Positions 1 through 7,691 of a stretch of 64,000 nt of DNA are shown piece after piece; within the stretch, counting starts at the first letter, position 1; every line of letters starts with the position of its first letter. The stretch is from UBA5158 sp963692955 (lineage in GTDB: Bacteria > Pseudomonadota > Gammaproteobacteria > DSM-16500), in assembly GCA_963692955.1 (NCBI GenBank), contig OY843587.1, positions 558,001 to 622,000 on the forward strand, in the 5' to 3' direction. Made by a program: the position numbers and the translations under genes. Below the pieces are notes generated by a model, which did no database searches, was not told the origin of the DNA, and saw nothing but the letters and a program-made list of their open reading frames with translations.

Positions 1-339
1 CACGACGTCGGTATCTTCGAAACAACGCACCACATGCGCGATCGCGTCGGTTTCGCGGATGTTCGCTAAAAATTTATTGCCTAAGCCTTCGCCCTTCGAG
101 GCGCCCGCGACTAAACCCGCGATATCCACGAATTCCATCGTCGTTGGCAAGATGCGTTCCGGCGTGACTAAGTCCGCGAGTTTATCCAAGCGCGGATCAG
201 GCACGGGCACCACGCCGACGTTCGGCTCGATCGTGCAAAACGGATAATTCGACGCGTCGACGCCGGCTTTGGTAAGACAGTTAAATAAAGTGGATTTGCC
301 GACGTTTGGCAAGCCAACGATGCCGCATTTGATGCCCAT
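1..339 (-). CDS. ychF: YchF-type P-loop ATPase/GTPase, C-terminus cut by window edge
   Basis: Only the first 113 codons are in the window. The start is the ATG at 339-337. The N-terminus MGIKCGIVGLPNVGKST carries the G1/P-loop (GLPNVGKS) expected of the Obg-family protein YchF. It is followed by the conserved stretch containing NYPFCTIEPN and by the DxAGLV switch-II motif. YchF (OLA1 family) prefers ATP over GTP, associates with ribosomes and is linked to oxidative-stress responses in known bacteria. It follows pth by only 6 bases, the usual pth-ychF pair of gammaproteobacteria, so the two are probably co-transcribed. The family assignment is firm; the rest of the gene cannot be seen. Confidence 0.93.
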   Translation of the reverse strand, partial: MGIKCGIVGLPNVGKSTLFNCLTKAGVDASNYPFCTIEPNVGVVPVPDPRLDKLADLVTPERILPTTMEFVDIAGLVAGASKGEGLGNKFLANIRETDAIAHVVRCFEDTDVV

Positions 340-345
340 AATAAT

Positions 346-936
346 TTACTCTTTAGTGTTATCGCTGTGTAGTTGATGCATCGCTTTTTGAAATTCACCT
401 TGGCAGACTAACGGTAAAATCTTTTCCGCGTCTAGCAAGGCGTCGTCGATCAACCGGCGGTCGGCCAGGCTCGGATTTTTTAACACATAATCCACCACGT
501 CATCGCGGTTGCCCGGATGGCCGATGCCGATCCGCAAGCGGTAAAATTGTTTCGTGTTTAAATGGCTAATAATGTCTTTCAACCCATTATGACCGCCGTG
601 ACCGCCATCAAATTTCAAACGCACCGTGCCAGCCGGCAAATCTAATTCATCATGCGCGATTAAAATCGCGTGCGGCGGAATTTTATAATAATCCGCGATC
701 GCTTGCACTGCTTGGCCGCTCAGATTCATATAAGTGGTGGGAATGAGGAGATGACACTCGTGACCTTTAATATCGGTTTGCGCCGTGTAGCCATGAAATT
801 TCGCGTTTTTACGTAAGCTGATATTGTTGTCGTTCGCAAGGCCCGTCACCAACCAGGCACCAGCGTTGTGACGCGTCTCTTCATATTTGGCGCCAGGATT
901 GCCTAATCCGACGATAAGTTGAATGCCTGCGGCCAC
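346..936 (-). CDS. pth: Peptidyl-tRNA hydrolase
   Basis: Pth releases stalled peptidyl-tRNAs by cleaving the ester bond. The sequence has the diagnostic LIVGLGNPG start, RHNAGAW with the catalytic histidine, AHDELDLP and GGHGGHNGLKDI. I chose the GTG at 936-934: it has a GAGGG ribosome binding site seven bases upstream and gives 196 residues, close to the usual 194. The in-frame ATG at 966 adds ten atypical residues and lies inside a strong stem-loop that looks like the terminator of rplY. Neighbours rplY and ychF match the common gammaproteobacterial order. Function is near certain; the start is likely but not proven. Confidence 0.95.
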   Translation of the reverse strand: MAAGIQLIVGLGNPGAKYEETRHNAGAWLVTGLANDNNISLRKNAKFHGYTAQTDIKGHECHLLIPTTYMNLSGQAVQAIADYYKIPPHAILIAHDELDLPAGTVRLKFDGGHGGHNGLKDIISHLNTKQFYRLRIGIGHPGNRDDVVDYVLKNPSLADRRLIDDALLDAEKILPLVCQGEFQKAMHQLHSDNTKE

Positions 937-960
937 CTTCGCACCCTCATCAAAAATAAT

Positions 961-992
961 TGTCATCGCACTTTTTAACTAGTGCGATGACA
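961..992 (-). terminator. Intrinsic terminator after rplY
   Basis: A perfect 12-bp inverted repeat (961-972 with 981-992, loop of 8) starts ten bases after the rplY stop. On the transcribed strand it is followed by ATTATTTTT. This fits a rho-independent terminator, and it overlaps the upstream in-frame ATG of pth. Confidence 0.7.
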
Positions 993-1001
993 GGGATGGA
1001 A

Positions 1002-1691
1002 TTACTCTTTCTTACCTTCTTTACCCGCGTCGCCTTCCACCGGAGCAGCTCCTTCAGCACCGGCAGCGCCTTCTTCCGCCACAGGTACCACGATATCTTC
1101 TTCGATGATACGTGGTTTATGGACGGAAACGACCGGTAAATCGTGGCCTTCAACGCCATGCGCAAGCGCGACGATTTCCACGCCCTTCGGCAATTTGATA
1201 TCGGATAAATGTAACGTGTCATCCAATTTCATTTCCGACGTGTTCACTTCTAAAAATTCCGGCAAGTCGGCGGGTAAACAGCTGACTTCGATATCGGTCA
1301 TCGCGTGATACACGACGCCGCCTTCGGATAAACCAGGCGCTGTATCGTCACCGACGAAGTGTAATGGAATATGCATATGTAATTTTTGGTCGGCGCGTAC
1401 GCGTAAAAAATCCATGTGATGCACGCGTGGTTTGCAAGGATCGCGCTGCACGTCTTTTAAAATAACTTGTTCGCCGGTGCCGTCAACTTTCAACGTCAAA
1501 ATATGCGAATAAAACGCTTCATTGCCCAACGCGACCACCACTTTATTGTGATCGATGGTGAGTGACACGGGGTCTTGCCCGGCGCCATAAATAACAGCGG
1601 GAACCATGTTCGTGTGACGTAGGCGGCGGCTCGCACCTTTCCCTATATCTTTTCGAACAGTAGCTTCCAGTTCGAATTTATTTGCTGACAT
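1002..1691 (-). CDS. rplY: 50S ribosomal protein L25 (long, Ctc-type)
   Basis: This 229-residue protein binds 5S rRNA in the large subunit. The N-terminal L25 domain (about residues 1-95) has the pattern R.D.GKGASRRLR and VPAVIYG. A second beta-rich TL5/CTC domain covers about residues 96-195, and the tail is acidic and rich in Ala, Glu and Gly. The length matches the two-domain form, not the 94-residue E. coli form. It lies between prs and pth as in many gammaproteobacteria. A hairpin-forming segment in its leader (1721-1748) might affect expression, but this is not shown. Confidence 0.95.
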   Translation of the reverse strand: MSANKFELEATVRKDIGKGASRRLRHTNMVPAVIYGAGQDPVSLTIDHNKVVVALGNEAFYSHILTLKVDGTGEQVILKDVQRDPCKPRVHHMDFLRVRADQKLHMHIPLHFVGDDTAPGLSEGGVVYHAMTDIEVSCLPADLPEFLEVNTSEMKLDDTLHLSDIKLPKGVEIVALAHGVEGHDLPVVSVHKPRIIEEDIVVPVAEEGAAGAEGAAPVEGDAGKEGKKE

Positions 1692-1720
1692 AATGACTTA
1701 CTCCAATAGATTATTTAAGT

Positions 1721-1748
1721 TTTTATGCCCCTGCGACCAGGGCATAAA
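1721..1748 (-). other. Stem-loop in the rplY leader
   Basis: A stem of TTTATGCCC pairing with GGGCATAAA, extended by two pairs past one bulged base and closed by a small loop, lies between prs and rplY. No T-run follows on the transcribed strand, so it does not look like a classical terminator. It may be a leader structure of rplY; no function is assigned. Confidence 0.4.
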
Positions 1749-1820
1749 GAGGGCGCTATTCTATATTAGATTAGGGGATAAGTCATGGATAATTGGGCGC
1801 GGATCGGGGCTAATACTGTT

Positions 1821-2768
1821 TTAATCCAAAAACATACGGCTTAATGACCCCGCGCCGCTAATCCGGCGGATGGCCTCGGCCATCATATGGCTCAAGCTTA
1901 ACGACCGAATCCGTTTACATTTCAAAGCGTTAGGGCTGAGTGGGATAGTGTCGGTCACGACTAAATCATCCAATTGCGACGCTTCGATATTCTTAATCGC
2001 GTCGCCCGATAACACAGGATGCGTGATGTAAGCGGCGACTTTCGCAGCGCCATGTTCTTTCAGCGCCTCGACGGCTTTGCACAGCGTGCTCGCGGTATCG
2101 ATAATATCATCCACGATCACGCAATCCCGGTCTTTGACGTCACCGATAATATGCATCACTTGCGCTTCATTCGGCTGCGGACGGCGTTTATCGATGATGG
2201 CGAGATCAGCGCCGGGAATACGTTTTGCGATGGCGCGCGCGCGGATCACGCCGCCCACATCGGGAGACACCACCATAATGTTTTGATACGATTTTTTTAA
2301 TATGTCTTCCAACATAATCGGCGTGCTATATAAGTTGTCCACCGGCATGTAAAAAAAGCCTTGGATTTGGTCGGCGTGTAAATCCACCGTCACCAAGCGG
2401 CTAATGCCCACAGAGGCCATCATATCAGCGACGATTTTCGCCGTGATTGGCACCCGCGCGGAACGCACGCGGCGGTCTTGTCGGGCATAACCAAAGTAGG
2501 GCACCACAGCGGTAATTTTCGCGGCTGACGCGCGGCGCAACGCGTCCGCCATAATCATTAATTCCATGATCGTGTCATTGGTGGGCGCGCAAGTAGATTG
2601 AATGAGAAAAATATCCCGGCCGCGCACGTTTTCTTGAATTTCCACCATGGTTTCGCCATCGCTGAATTGACCGACCAGGGCTTTGCCTAGCGGCAGATTC
2701 AAGTGCTCAACGATATGTTGAGCGAGTTCATGGCTGGCGTTACCACTAAAGATCATTATTTCAGGCAC
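1821..2768 (-). CDS. prs: Ribose-phosphate pyrophosphokinase (PRPP synthase)
   Basis: The enzyme makes PRPP from ribose 5-phosphate and ATP for nucleotide, histidine and tryptophan synthesis. Visible class I motifs include FSDGE.MVEI, the catalytic flexible loop region YARQDRR and the PRPP-binding loop VIVDDIIDTAST. I chose the GTG at 2768-2766 (VPEIMIFSGN) because it has TAGGA nine bases upstream and gives 315 residues, the E. coli length. The longer frame opens with TTG. The tRNA-Gln gene lies just upstream on the same strand and could share a transcript. Identity is very secure. Confidence 0.96.
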   Translation of the reverse strand: MPEIMIFSGNASHELAQHIVEHLNLPLGKALVGQFSDGETMVEIQENVRGRDIFLIQSTCAPTNDTIMELMIMADALRRASAAKITAVVPYFGYARQDRRVRSARVPITAKIVADMMASVGISRLVTVDLHADQIQGFFYMPVDNLYSTPIMLEDILKKSYQNIMVVSPDVGGVIRARAIAKRIPGADLAIIDKRRPQPNEAQVMHIIGDVKDRDCVIVDDIIDTASTLCKAVEALKEHGAAKVAAYITHPVLSGDAIKNIEASQLDDLVVTDTIPLSPNALKCKRIRSLSLSHMMAEAIRRISGAGSLSRMFLD

Positions 2769-2864
2769 GGTGTTTTTTCCTAGCTGATTGATGCGCAAAA
2801 CGCTGGATTATTATATCTGTATTTATAAGAGTATTGCTTTAAGAATTTATTATTAAGTTGAAAA

Positions 2865-2939
2865 TGGCTGGGGTGCTAGGATTCGAACCTAGGGATGCCG
2901 GGATCAAAACCCGGTGCCTTACCGCTTGGCTACACCCCA
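2865..2939 (-). tRNA. tRNA-Gln (TTG anticodon)
   Basis: The minus strand folds into a complete cloverleaf. The acceptor stem TGGGGTG pairs with CACCCCA, the discriminator is G and CCA is encoded. The anticodon loop TTTTGAT gives TTG (complement of 2905-2907), and the T-arm contains GGTTCGAATCC. It lies upstream of prs, as in related genomes. Confidence 0.96.
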
Positions 2940-3035
2940 ACAGCTATTGCTCTGATCTAGTGAGGCGGCTATTTTGCTAATAGAACAGTCCAGTGTCAAC
3001 ACTTCTTTACTAGTACTTTAGCCACGGAAAAAGCC

Positions 3036-3656
3036 TCACGCGGGCTGCGGAAATTGCCATTGGGTAATAAGAATCCGCACGTTGAGCGCGGGATACGACA
3101 TGAAAATTTTGGTCGGCAAATCGATATGATTGACGGATGTATAGCGTAAATATTGGATTTTCCAACCTTGCTGATTTAACTCGATCAAGTGTTTATAGGC
3201 ATCAAAACGTTTCATGGCGGGCGCGTCCGGCGCCGGCAAGCCGCGTATCCAAAACGTCAACTCCGACACAGGCAAATGCCAGCCCGTCGATTGCGCCAGT
3301 AAAATTTCCGGCGAAGTCGCATAGATTTTTTTGCCTTGCGGAGTGATTAACTCTACTTTACCAGGGCTGCCGCTTAAAATTATGGAACTCGCTCCTAACG
3401 GGCCGAATAGCGATAGGGTGTAATTCTCATGGTCCTGCTGCCAATGCAGCGAACCGCTTTCCGCTGCCTTGTCCGTATGCATCGCGATCGCCGCTTTCAA
3501 GTCCCATTCTTGGATCGCTGCGAGCGTTTTGACGCGCTGGTCCCAAGCGACAATTTGGTTTTGCGCGGGGGCTTCGGGCGCTGTCACCGTCGTACAGCCA
3601 GCCAACATGCCTAGGGTTAGGCATAAAATCAGAATTTTAACGGGAGAAATGCGCAT
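3036..3656 (-). CDS. lolB: Outer-membrane lipoprotein receptor LolB
   Basis: LolB takes lipoproteins from periplasmic LolA and inserts them into the outer membrane. The 206-residue product starts with a lipoprotein signal peptide and lipobox (LAGC, Cys about residue 21). It continues with LolB-like features such as the W.L.A.IA strand, SLHWQQ...Y.L.L.GPLGA and YW-type SELTFWIRGLP. It is divergent from hemA, the classical lolB/hemA arrangement. In many relatives ispE follows lolB. Here only tRNA-Gln lies between lolB and prs. Confidence 0.92.
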   Translation of the reverse strand: MRISPVKILILCLTLGMLAGCTTVTAPEAPAQNQIVAWDQRVKTLAAIQEWDLKAAIAMHTDKAAESGSLHWQQDHENYTLSLFGPLGASSIILSGSPGKVELITPQGKKIYATSPEILLAQSTGWHLPVSELTFWIRGLPAPDAPAMKRFDAYKHLIELNQQGWKIQYLRYTSVNHIDLPTKIFMSYPALNVRILITQWQFPQPA

Positions 3657-3695
3657 GGTTGGCCAAAGTTAAGTAAAGTTAAAGAATTAACGGGA

Positions 3696-3701
3696 ATTAT
3701 A
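3696..3701 (-). promoter_or_regulatory. Probable -10 element of the lolB promoter
   Basis: A perfect TATAAT on the minus strand lies about 40 bases before the lolB ATG, in the lolB/hemA divergent gap. No convincing -35 hexamer is visible at the right spacing. Confidence 0.4.
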
Positions 3702-3835
3702 TAGATAAATTAAAATGTTTTCTCAGTTAATCGTAACAAAATGTTTCGGCGCTGAAAGTTTGGACGAAGTAAACCTTTTGATTTTGTCTTATTTCACATA
3801 AAATGGACGCCTATAAGAATAAAGCGCTTTGAATT

Positions 3836-5104
3836 ATGCCGATCATCGTATGTGGAATTAACCATAAAACAGCCATGCTAAGTTTGCGTGAGCGGGTGAT
3901 TTTTCCGTTAGAAAAATTACCGCTGTATTTAGCCGACTTACTCGCGCACGAAAATTTCCGGGAAGCCGTGATTTTATCGACCTGCAACCGCTCGGAAGTC
4001 TACTGCGACGCGGACGCCGCCGGCCCGTTATTAGATTGGTTTTGCCGCCAGCATCAAATCACGCGCGCTGAATTAGAACCCTCCGTGTATGTCTATCAAG
4101 ATCAGCAAGCGGTGCAGCACTTGATGCAAGTCGCGTGCGGTTTAGATTCGATGGTGTTGGGTGAAGCGCAAATTCTCGGTCAAATCAAAGAAGCCTTTTC
4201 AGAGAGTTGCGCCGCGGGTGCCGTCGGCCCTTTGTTCAACCGTTTATTCCAACAAGTTTTTATGATCGCGAAAGAAGTGCGGACTAACACCTCGATTGGC
4301 GCGTGTCCGGTTTCCGTCGCGTCCACCGCGGTGAATTTAGCAAAACAAGCCGTGCCTGAATTTCATGCCGCGAGCGTTTTAGTCGTCGGCGCCGGTGACA
4401 CCGTCGATTTAGTGTTGCGGCATTTGCAAGCGCACGCCGTGGCGAAATTATTTATCGTCAACCGCAATTCACAAAGTGCGGCGTTACTCGCGAAAAAATA
4501 CGCGGCGCAAGCCTATGCGTTCGCGAAATTAGCGCAAGTGTTACCGCAAGTCGACATCGTTATCACCGCGACCGGCAGCACCTTGCCGATTTTGAGTAAA
4601 TCCCAAGTCGAAACCCATTTAAGTAAGCGCAAAGGTAGAGCGTTAAAAATTATCGACATCGCCGTGCCGCGCGACGTCGAAGCCACGGTGGCGGAACTAC
4701 CGGGCGTGACGCTGTATTGCATCGATGATTTAAAAGAAATGATCCAACACAATATGCGCGGCCGTGAACACGCGGCGGAAAAAGCGCGTGAAGTCATTCA
4801 ATCAAAAGCGATCGACTTTATCGCCTGGATTCGTTCATTCGACGTCGTCGCGACGACGATACGCGCTTACCGCAAACAAATCGAAGACATTTGTTACGCG
4901 GAAATGACGAAAGCCGTGCAACAACTTGAGCGTGGTGACGACCCGGCGCAAGTGTTGGTGAGTTTCGCTTATGCGTTCACCAATAAATTACTGCACACGC
5001 CCAGCGTGCAATTACGCCAAGCCGGCGTCGATGGCCGTTTTGATATTTTAGAGTTAGCGCGGCAATTATTCGCGATACCTCAGACAGACAGCGGTACCGT
5101 ATGA
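3836..5104 (+). CDS. hemA: Glutamyl-tRNA reductase
   Basis: HemA reduces glutamyl-tRNA to glutamate-1-semialdehyde, the first step of the C5 pathway to heme. The 422-residue protein has the catalytic cysteine in STCNRSEVY (Cys50), the GLDSMVLGE.QILGQ.K motif, a Rossmann nucleotide-binding stretch near VLVVGAGD (about residue 186) and a C-terminal dimerisation helix region. It overlaps prfA by four bases (ATGA), giving the conserved hemA-prfA-prmC operon. hemB is also in this window at about 34.6 kb. The assignment is secure. Confidence 0.97.
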   Translation: MPIIVCGINHKTAMLSLRERVIFPLEKLPLYLADLLAHENFREAVILSTCNRSEVYCDADAAGPLLDWFCRQHQITRAELEPSVYVYQDQQAVQHLMQVACGLDSMVLGEAQILGQIKEAFSESCAAGAVGPLFNRLFQQVFMIAKEVRTNTSIGACPVSVASTAVNLAKQAVPEFHAASVLVVGAGDTVDLVLRHLQAHAVAKLFIVNRNSQSAALLAKKYAAQAYAFAKLAQVLPQVDIVITATGSTLPILSKSQVETHLSKRKGRALKIIDIAVPRDVEATVAELPGVTLYCIDDLKEMIQHNMRGREHAAEKAREVIQSKAIDFIAWIRSFDVVATTIRAYRKQIEDICYAEMTKAVQQLERGDDPAQVLVSFAYAFTNKLLHTPSVQLRQAGVDGRFDILELARQLFAIPQTDSGTV

Positions 5105-6183
5105 AGCCCTCCATCCAACGAAAATTGCAGGGCTTAGTCGAGCGCCATGAAGAATTAAACGCGCTGTTGTCGGACGCGGGCATCATCAACCAGCAAAATT
5201 TATTCCGTGAATACTCGAAAGAATATTCGCATCTGGAACCCGTGGTGCAAGTGTTTCAGCGTCATCAAGCTTTTATCCAGCAGCAAGAACACGCGAAAGT
5301 ATTAATGGGCGACCCCGATCCTGAAATGCAGCAATTAGCGCGCTTGGAAATGAAAGACGCCGAAGACCACATTCAAAAATTAGAAGAAGAATTGCAATTT
5401 TTATTATTGCCGCGCGATCCGTTGGACGATAGTAATATTTTTCTAGAAATCCGCGCGGGTGCGGGTGGCGACGAAGCGTCGATTTTTTCCGGCGATTTGC
5501 TCCGTATGTACACGCGCTACGCCGAAGCGCAAGGCTGGCAAGTCGAAATTATCAGTTCAAATTCCGGTGAACACGGCGGTTATAAAGAAATTATTCTACG
5601 CATCATCGGCCAAGGCGCGTATTCGCAATTTAAATTTGAATCCGGCGTGCATCGCGTGCAACGCGTGCCGGAAACCGAAGCGCAGGGCCGCATCCATACT
5701 TCGACTTGCACGATCGCCGTGTTGCCTGAGGTCGACGAAATCGAAGAAGTGGTCATCGCGCCGGGCGATTTACGCATCGATACGTTCCGCGCTTCCGGCG
5801 CCGGCGGTCAGCACGTACAAAAAACCGATTCCGCGATTCGCATCACCCACATTCCCAGCGGTTTAGTGATTGAGTGCCAAGACGAACGTTCGCAACATAA
5901 AAACCGCGCGCGCGCGATGTCGTTGCTGAAAGCGAAATTACTCGCCAGCGAACGCGATAAACAACATCAACAACAAGCTGAAACGCGCCGTAATTTAGTC
6001 GGCACCGGCGACCGTTCCGAACGCATCCGCACCTATAATTTTCCGCAGGGACGGCTGACCGACCATCGCATCAATTTGACGTTGTATAAACTGCCCGACA
6101 TTATTCAAGGCGATTTAGCGCCGGTGATTAACGCATTAATTCACGAACATCAAGCTGATTTGTTAGCGGCGATGGGGGATTGA
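5101..6183 (+). CDS. prfA: Peptide chain release factor 1
   Basis: RF1 recognises UAA and UAG and triggers peptide release. The 360-residue length matches RF1. The catalytic GGQ is at about residues 235-237 within SGAGGQHVQKTDSA. The codon-recognition region reads RVPETEAQGRIHTS, so the discriminator tripeptide is P-E-T where E. coli has P-A-T. The start overlaps the hemA stop, which implies translational coupling. The next gene, prmC, encodes the methyltransferase that modifies the GGQ glutamine. Confidence 0.97.
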   Translation: MKPSIQRKLQGLVERHEELNALLSDAGIINQQNLFREYSKEYSHLEPVVQVFQRHQAFIQQQEHAKVLMGDPDPEMQQLARLEMKDAEDHIQKLEEELQFLLLPRDPLDDSNIFLEIRAGAGGDEASIFSGDLLRMYTRYAEAQGWQVEIISSNSGEHGGYKEIILRIIGQGAYSQFKFESGVHRVQRVPETEAQGRIHTSTCTIAVLPEVDEIEEVVIAPGDLRIDTFRASGAGGQHVQKTDSAIRITHIPSGLVIECQDERSQHKNRARAMSLLKAKLLASERDKQHQQQAETRRNLVGTGDRSERIRTYNFPQGRLTDHRINLTLYKLPDIIQGDLAPVINALIHEHQADLLAAMGD

Positions 6184-7040
6184 TGATGACGATCGCCAAC
6201 GCGTTGCAAGCCGCCGTCCAGCAATTTTCGCCACACGCATCAGCGCAGCTAGACGCGGAAGTGCTGCTCGCACACGCGCTTAACGTCACGCGCAGTCATC
6301 TCTATGCTTGGCCCGAGCGCGCGTTAAGCGCTGCGGAAGAACATGATTATTCTTTACTGGTCGCAAGAAAACGCGCCGGTGAACCAGTCGCGTACATCAC
6401 CGGCACCCGAGAATTTTGGTCGCGTGATTTTATCGTTACCAAAGATACTTTAATCCCGCGTCCGGAAACGGAAATTTTAGTCGAGAAAATTTTAGAAAAA
6501 TTTCACCCTCGCACAGAGGCTTTAGCAGTCGCAGACCTCGGCACCGGTTGTGGCGCGATTGCGTTGTCTATCGCGTTAGAAAAACCGCATTGGCAAGTCA
6601 CCGCCACCGATCTTTCGACGGCCGCTTTACAAGTCGCCAAAACTAACGCGGTAAGACTTAACGTTAACAATATTTCTTTTTATCACGGTGATTGGTGCGC
6701 GGCTTTACCCGACACGCCATTTGATGCCATCATGGCAAACCCGCCATATATTTCGAAAGATGATTCAGAATTGAATCAGGATGTTATAGAATCCGAACCT
6801 CACGCTGCGTTATTTGCGGCTGAAGCAGGTTTGAAAGCACTCAGCGATATTGTTTTTCAAGCAAGAAATTGTTTGAAATCAGGCGGTTACTTGATGGTGG
6901 AACATGGCCACCGGCAAGTGCTATCAGTACGAGATTTTTTTTCAAACGCTGGCTATACTGAGATAGATGTGTACAAAGATTTATCAAATAAACAGAGAGT
7001 CACCGCGGGCCGTTATGATGGCAGCATTGTCTCTCGGTAG
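6180..7040 (+). CDS. prmC: Release factor glutamine methyltransferase
   Basis: PrmC (HemK) methylates the GGQ glutamine of release factors using S-adenosylmethionine. The 286-residue protein shows the N-terminal helical domain (HALN.TR..LYAWPER), the SAM-binding loop VADLGTGCGAIALS and the catalytic NPPY motif in ANPPYIS (about residue 186). It overlaps the prfA stop. Alternative starts one or two codons inside (6183 or 6186) are equally possible. Genomic context and motifs make the call secure. Confidence 0.96.
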   Translation: MMMTIANALQAAVQQFSPHASAQLDAEVLLAHALNVTRSHLYAWPERALSAAEEHDYSLLVARKRAGEPVAYITGTREFWSRDFIVTKDTLIPRPETEILVEKILEKFHPRTEALAVADLGTGCGAIALSIALEKPHWQVTATDLSTAALQVAKTNAVRLNVNNISFYHGDWCAALPDTPFDAIMANPPYISKDDSELNQDVIESEPHAALFAAEAGLKALSDIVFQARNCLKSGGYLMVEHGHRQVLSVRDFFSNAGYTEIDVYKDLSNKQRVTAGRYDGSIVSR

Positions 7041-7045
7041 GCTTT

Positions 7046-7075
7046 TTGATATATGATGCCTGTCTGTATTAAAAT
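7046..7075 (+). promoter_or_regulatory. Sigma-70 promoter of dksA
   Basis: TTGATA at 7046-7051 and TAAAAT at 7070-7075 are separated by 18 bases, each 5/6 to consensus. They end about 24 bases before the chosen dksA start, right after prmC. Confidence 0.6.
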
Positions 7076-7098
7076 ATAGGATGGTTAGGAGAATGGCG

Positions 7099-7539
7099 AT
7101 GGCGACAAAAGATATTTTAGAACCTAGTTTAGAAATGCTAGGGATGGCTCCTTACAAGATTAAAAAAGGTGAGGAGTACATGGGGTTGAAAATGCGCCAG
7201 CATTTCACGAAAATTCTAACCTTATTGCGTCAACAAATTATGGAAGGCGCGGACCGCACCGTGACCCATATGAAAGACGACGCGATCAATTACCCCGATC
7301 CTAACGACCGCGCCAGCCAAGAAGAAGAATTCCGCCTTGAGCTGCGCACCCGCGACCGTGAACGCAAACTGTTGAAAAAAATTGAAGAAGCGCTGCAGTT
7401 ACTCACAGACAAGGAATACGGCTATTGTGAAGTTTGTGGCGTGGAAATAGGCTTACGCCGCTTAGAAGCTCGTCCCACCGCAACGTTGTGCATCGACTGC
7501 AAAACGTTAGACGAAATTAGGGAAAAGCAACAAGGCTAA
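7099..7539 (+). CDS. dksA: RNA polymerase-binding transcription factor DksA
   Basis: DksA binds the RNA polymerase secondary channel and works with ppGpp in the stringent response. The product has 146 residues from the ATG at 7099, which sits seven bases after AGGAG; the upstream ATGs at 7081 and 7093 are poorly placed. The coiled-coil region and the C-terminal zinc finger, CEVC followed 17 residues later by CIDC, are intact. DksA matters for growth-phase control of virulence in Legionella. Here it directly precedes the Dot/Icm block, where Legionella would have icmTSRQ. Confidence 0.95.
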   Translation: MATKDILEPSLEMLGMAPYKIKKGEEYMGLKMRQHFTKILTLLRQQIMEGADRTVTHMKDDAINYPDPNDRASQEEEFRLELRTRDRERKLLKKIEEALQLLTDKEYGYCEVCGVEIGLRRLEARPTATLCIDCKTLDEIREKQQG

Positions 7540-7588
7540 TGCCATCTCATTGATTAGTATTAAATATCCTCAAGTCTTTGGCAGGATT

Positions 7589-7630
7589 ACTTTACTCTAT
7601 AAAGTACAGTTTTTACCTGAAATAGGTAAA
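7589..7630 (+). other. Two tandem stem-loops between dksA and dotM
   Basis: Two 7-bp hairpins with 5-base loops lie back to back: TACTTTA/TAAAGTA and TTTACCT/AGGTAAA (7612-7630). Neither is GC-rich or followed by a T-run. They precede a possible -10 (TATACT near 7636) for the dot operon, so they could be operator or leader structures. No function is shown. Confidence 0.35.
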
Positions 7631-7691
7631 GAGGACTATACTAATAAATATAAAGAATTTTCCTAAGGCTAGGCTTTTTGAAGGGTAGTCT

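Noticed and set aside
3778..3804. TTGATT and TAAAAT upstream of hemA as a promoter
   Set aside because: The spacing is only 15 bases, and other -35 choices are poor; too weak to list.
5459..5866. 135-codon second plus-strand frame inside prfA
   Set aside because: It overlaps the conserved RF1 core including GGQ; composition is Arg/Ser/Ala-rich, as expected for an off-frame read.
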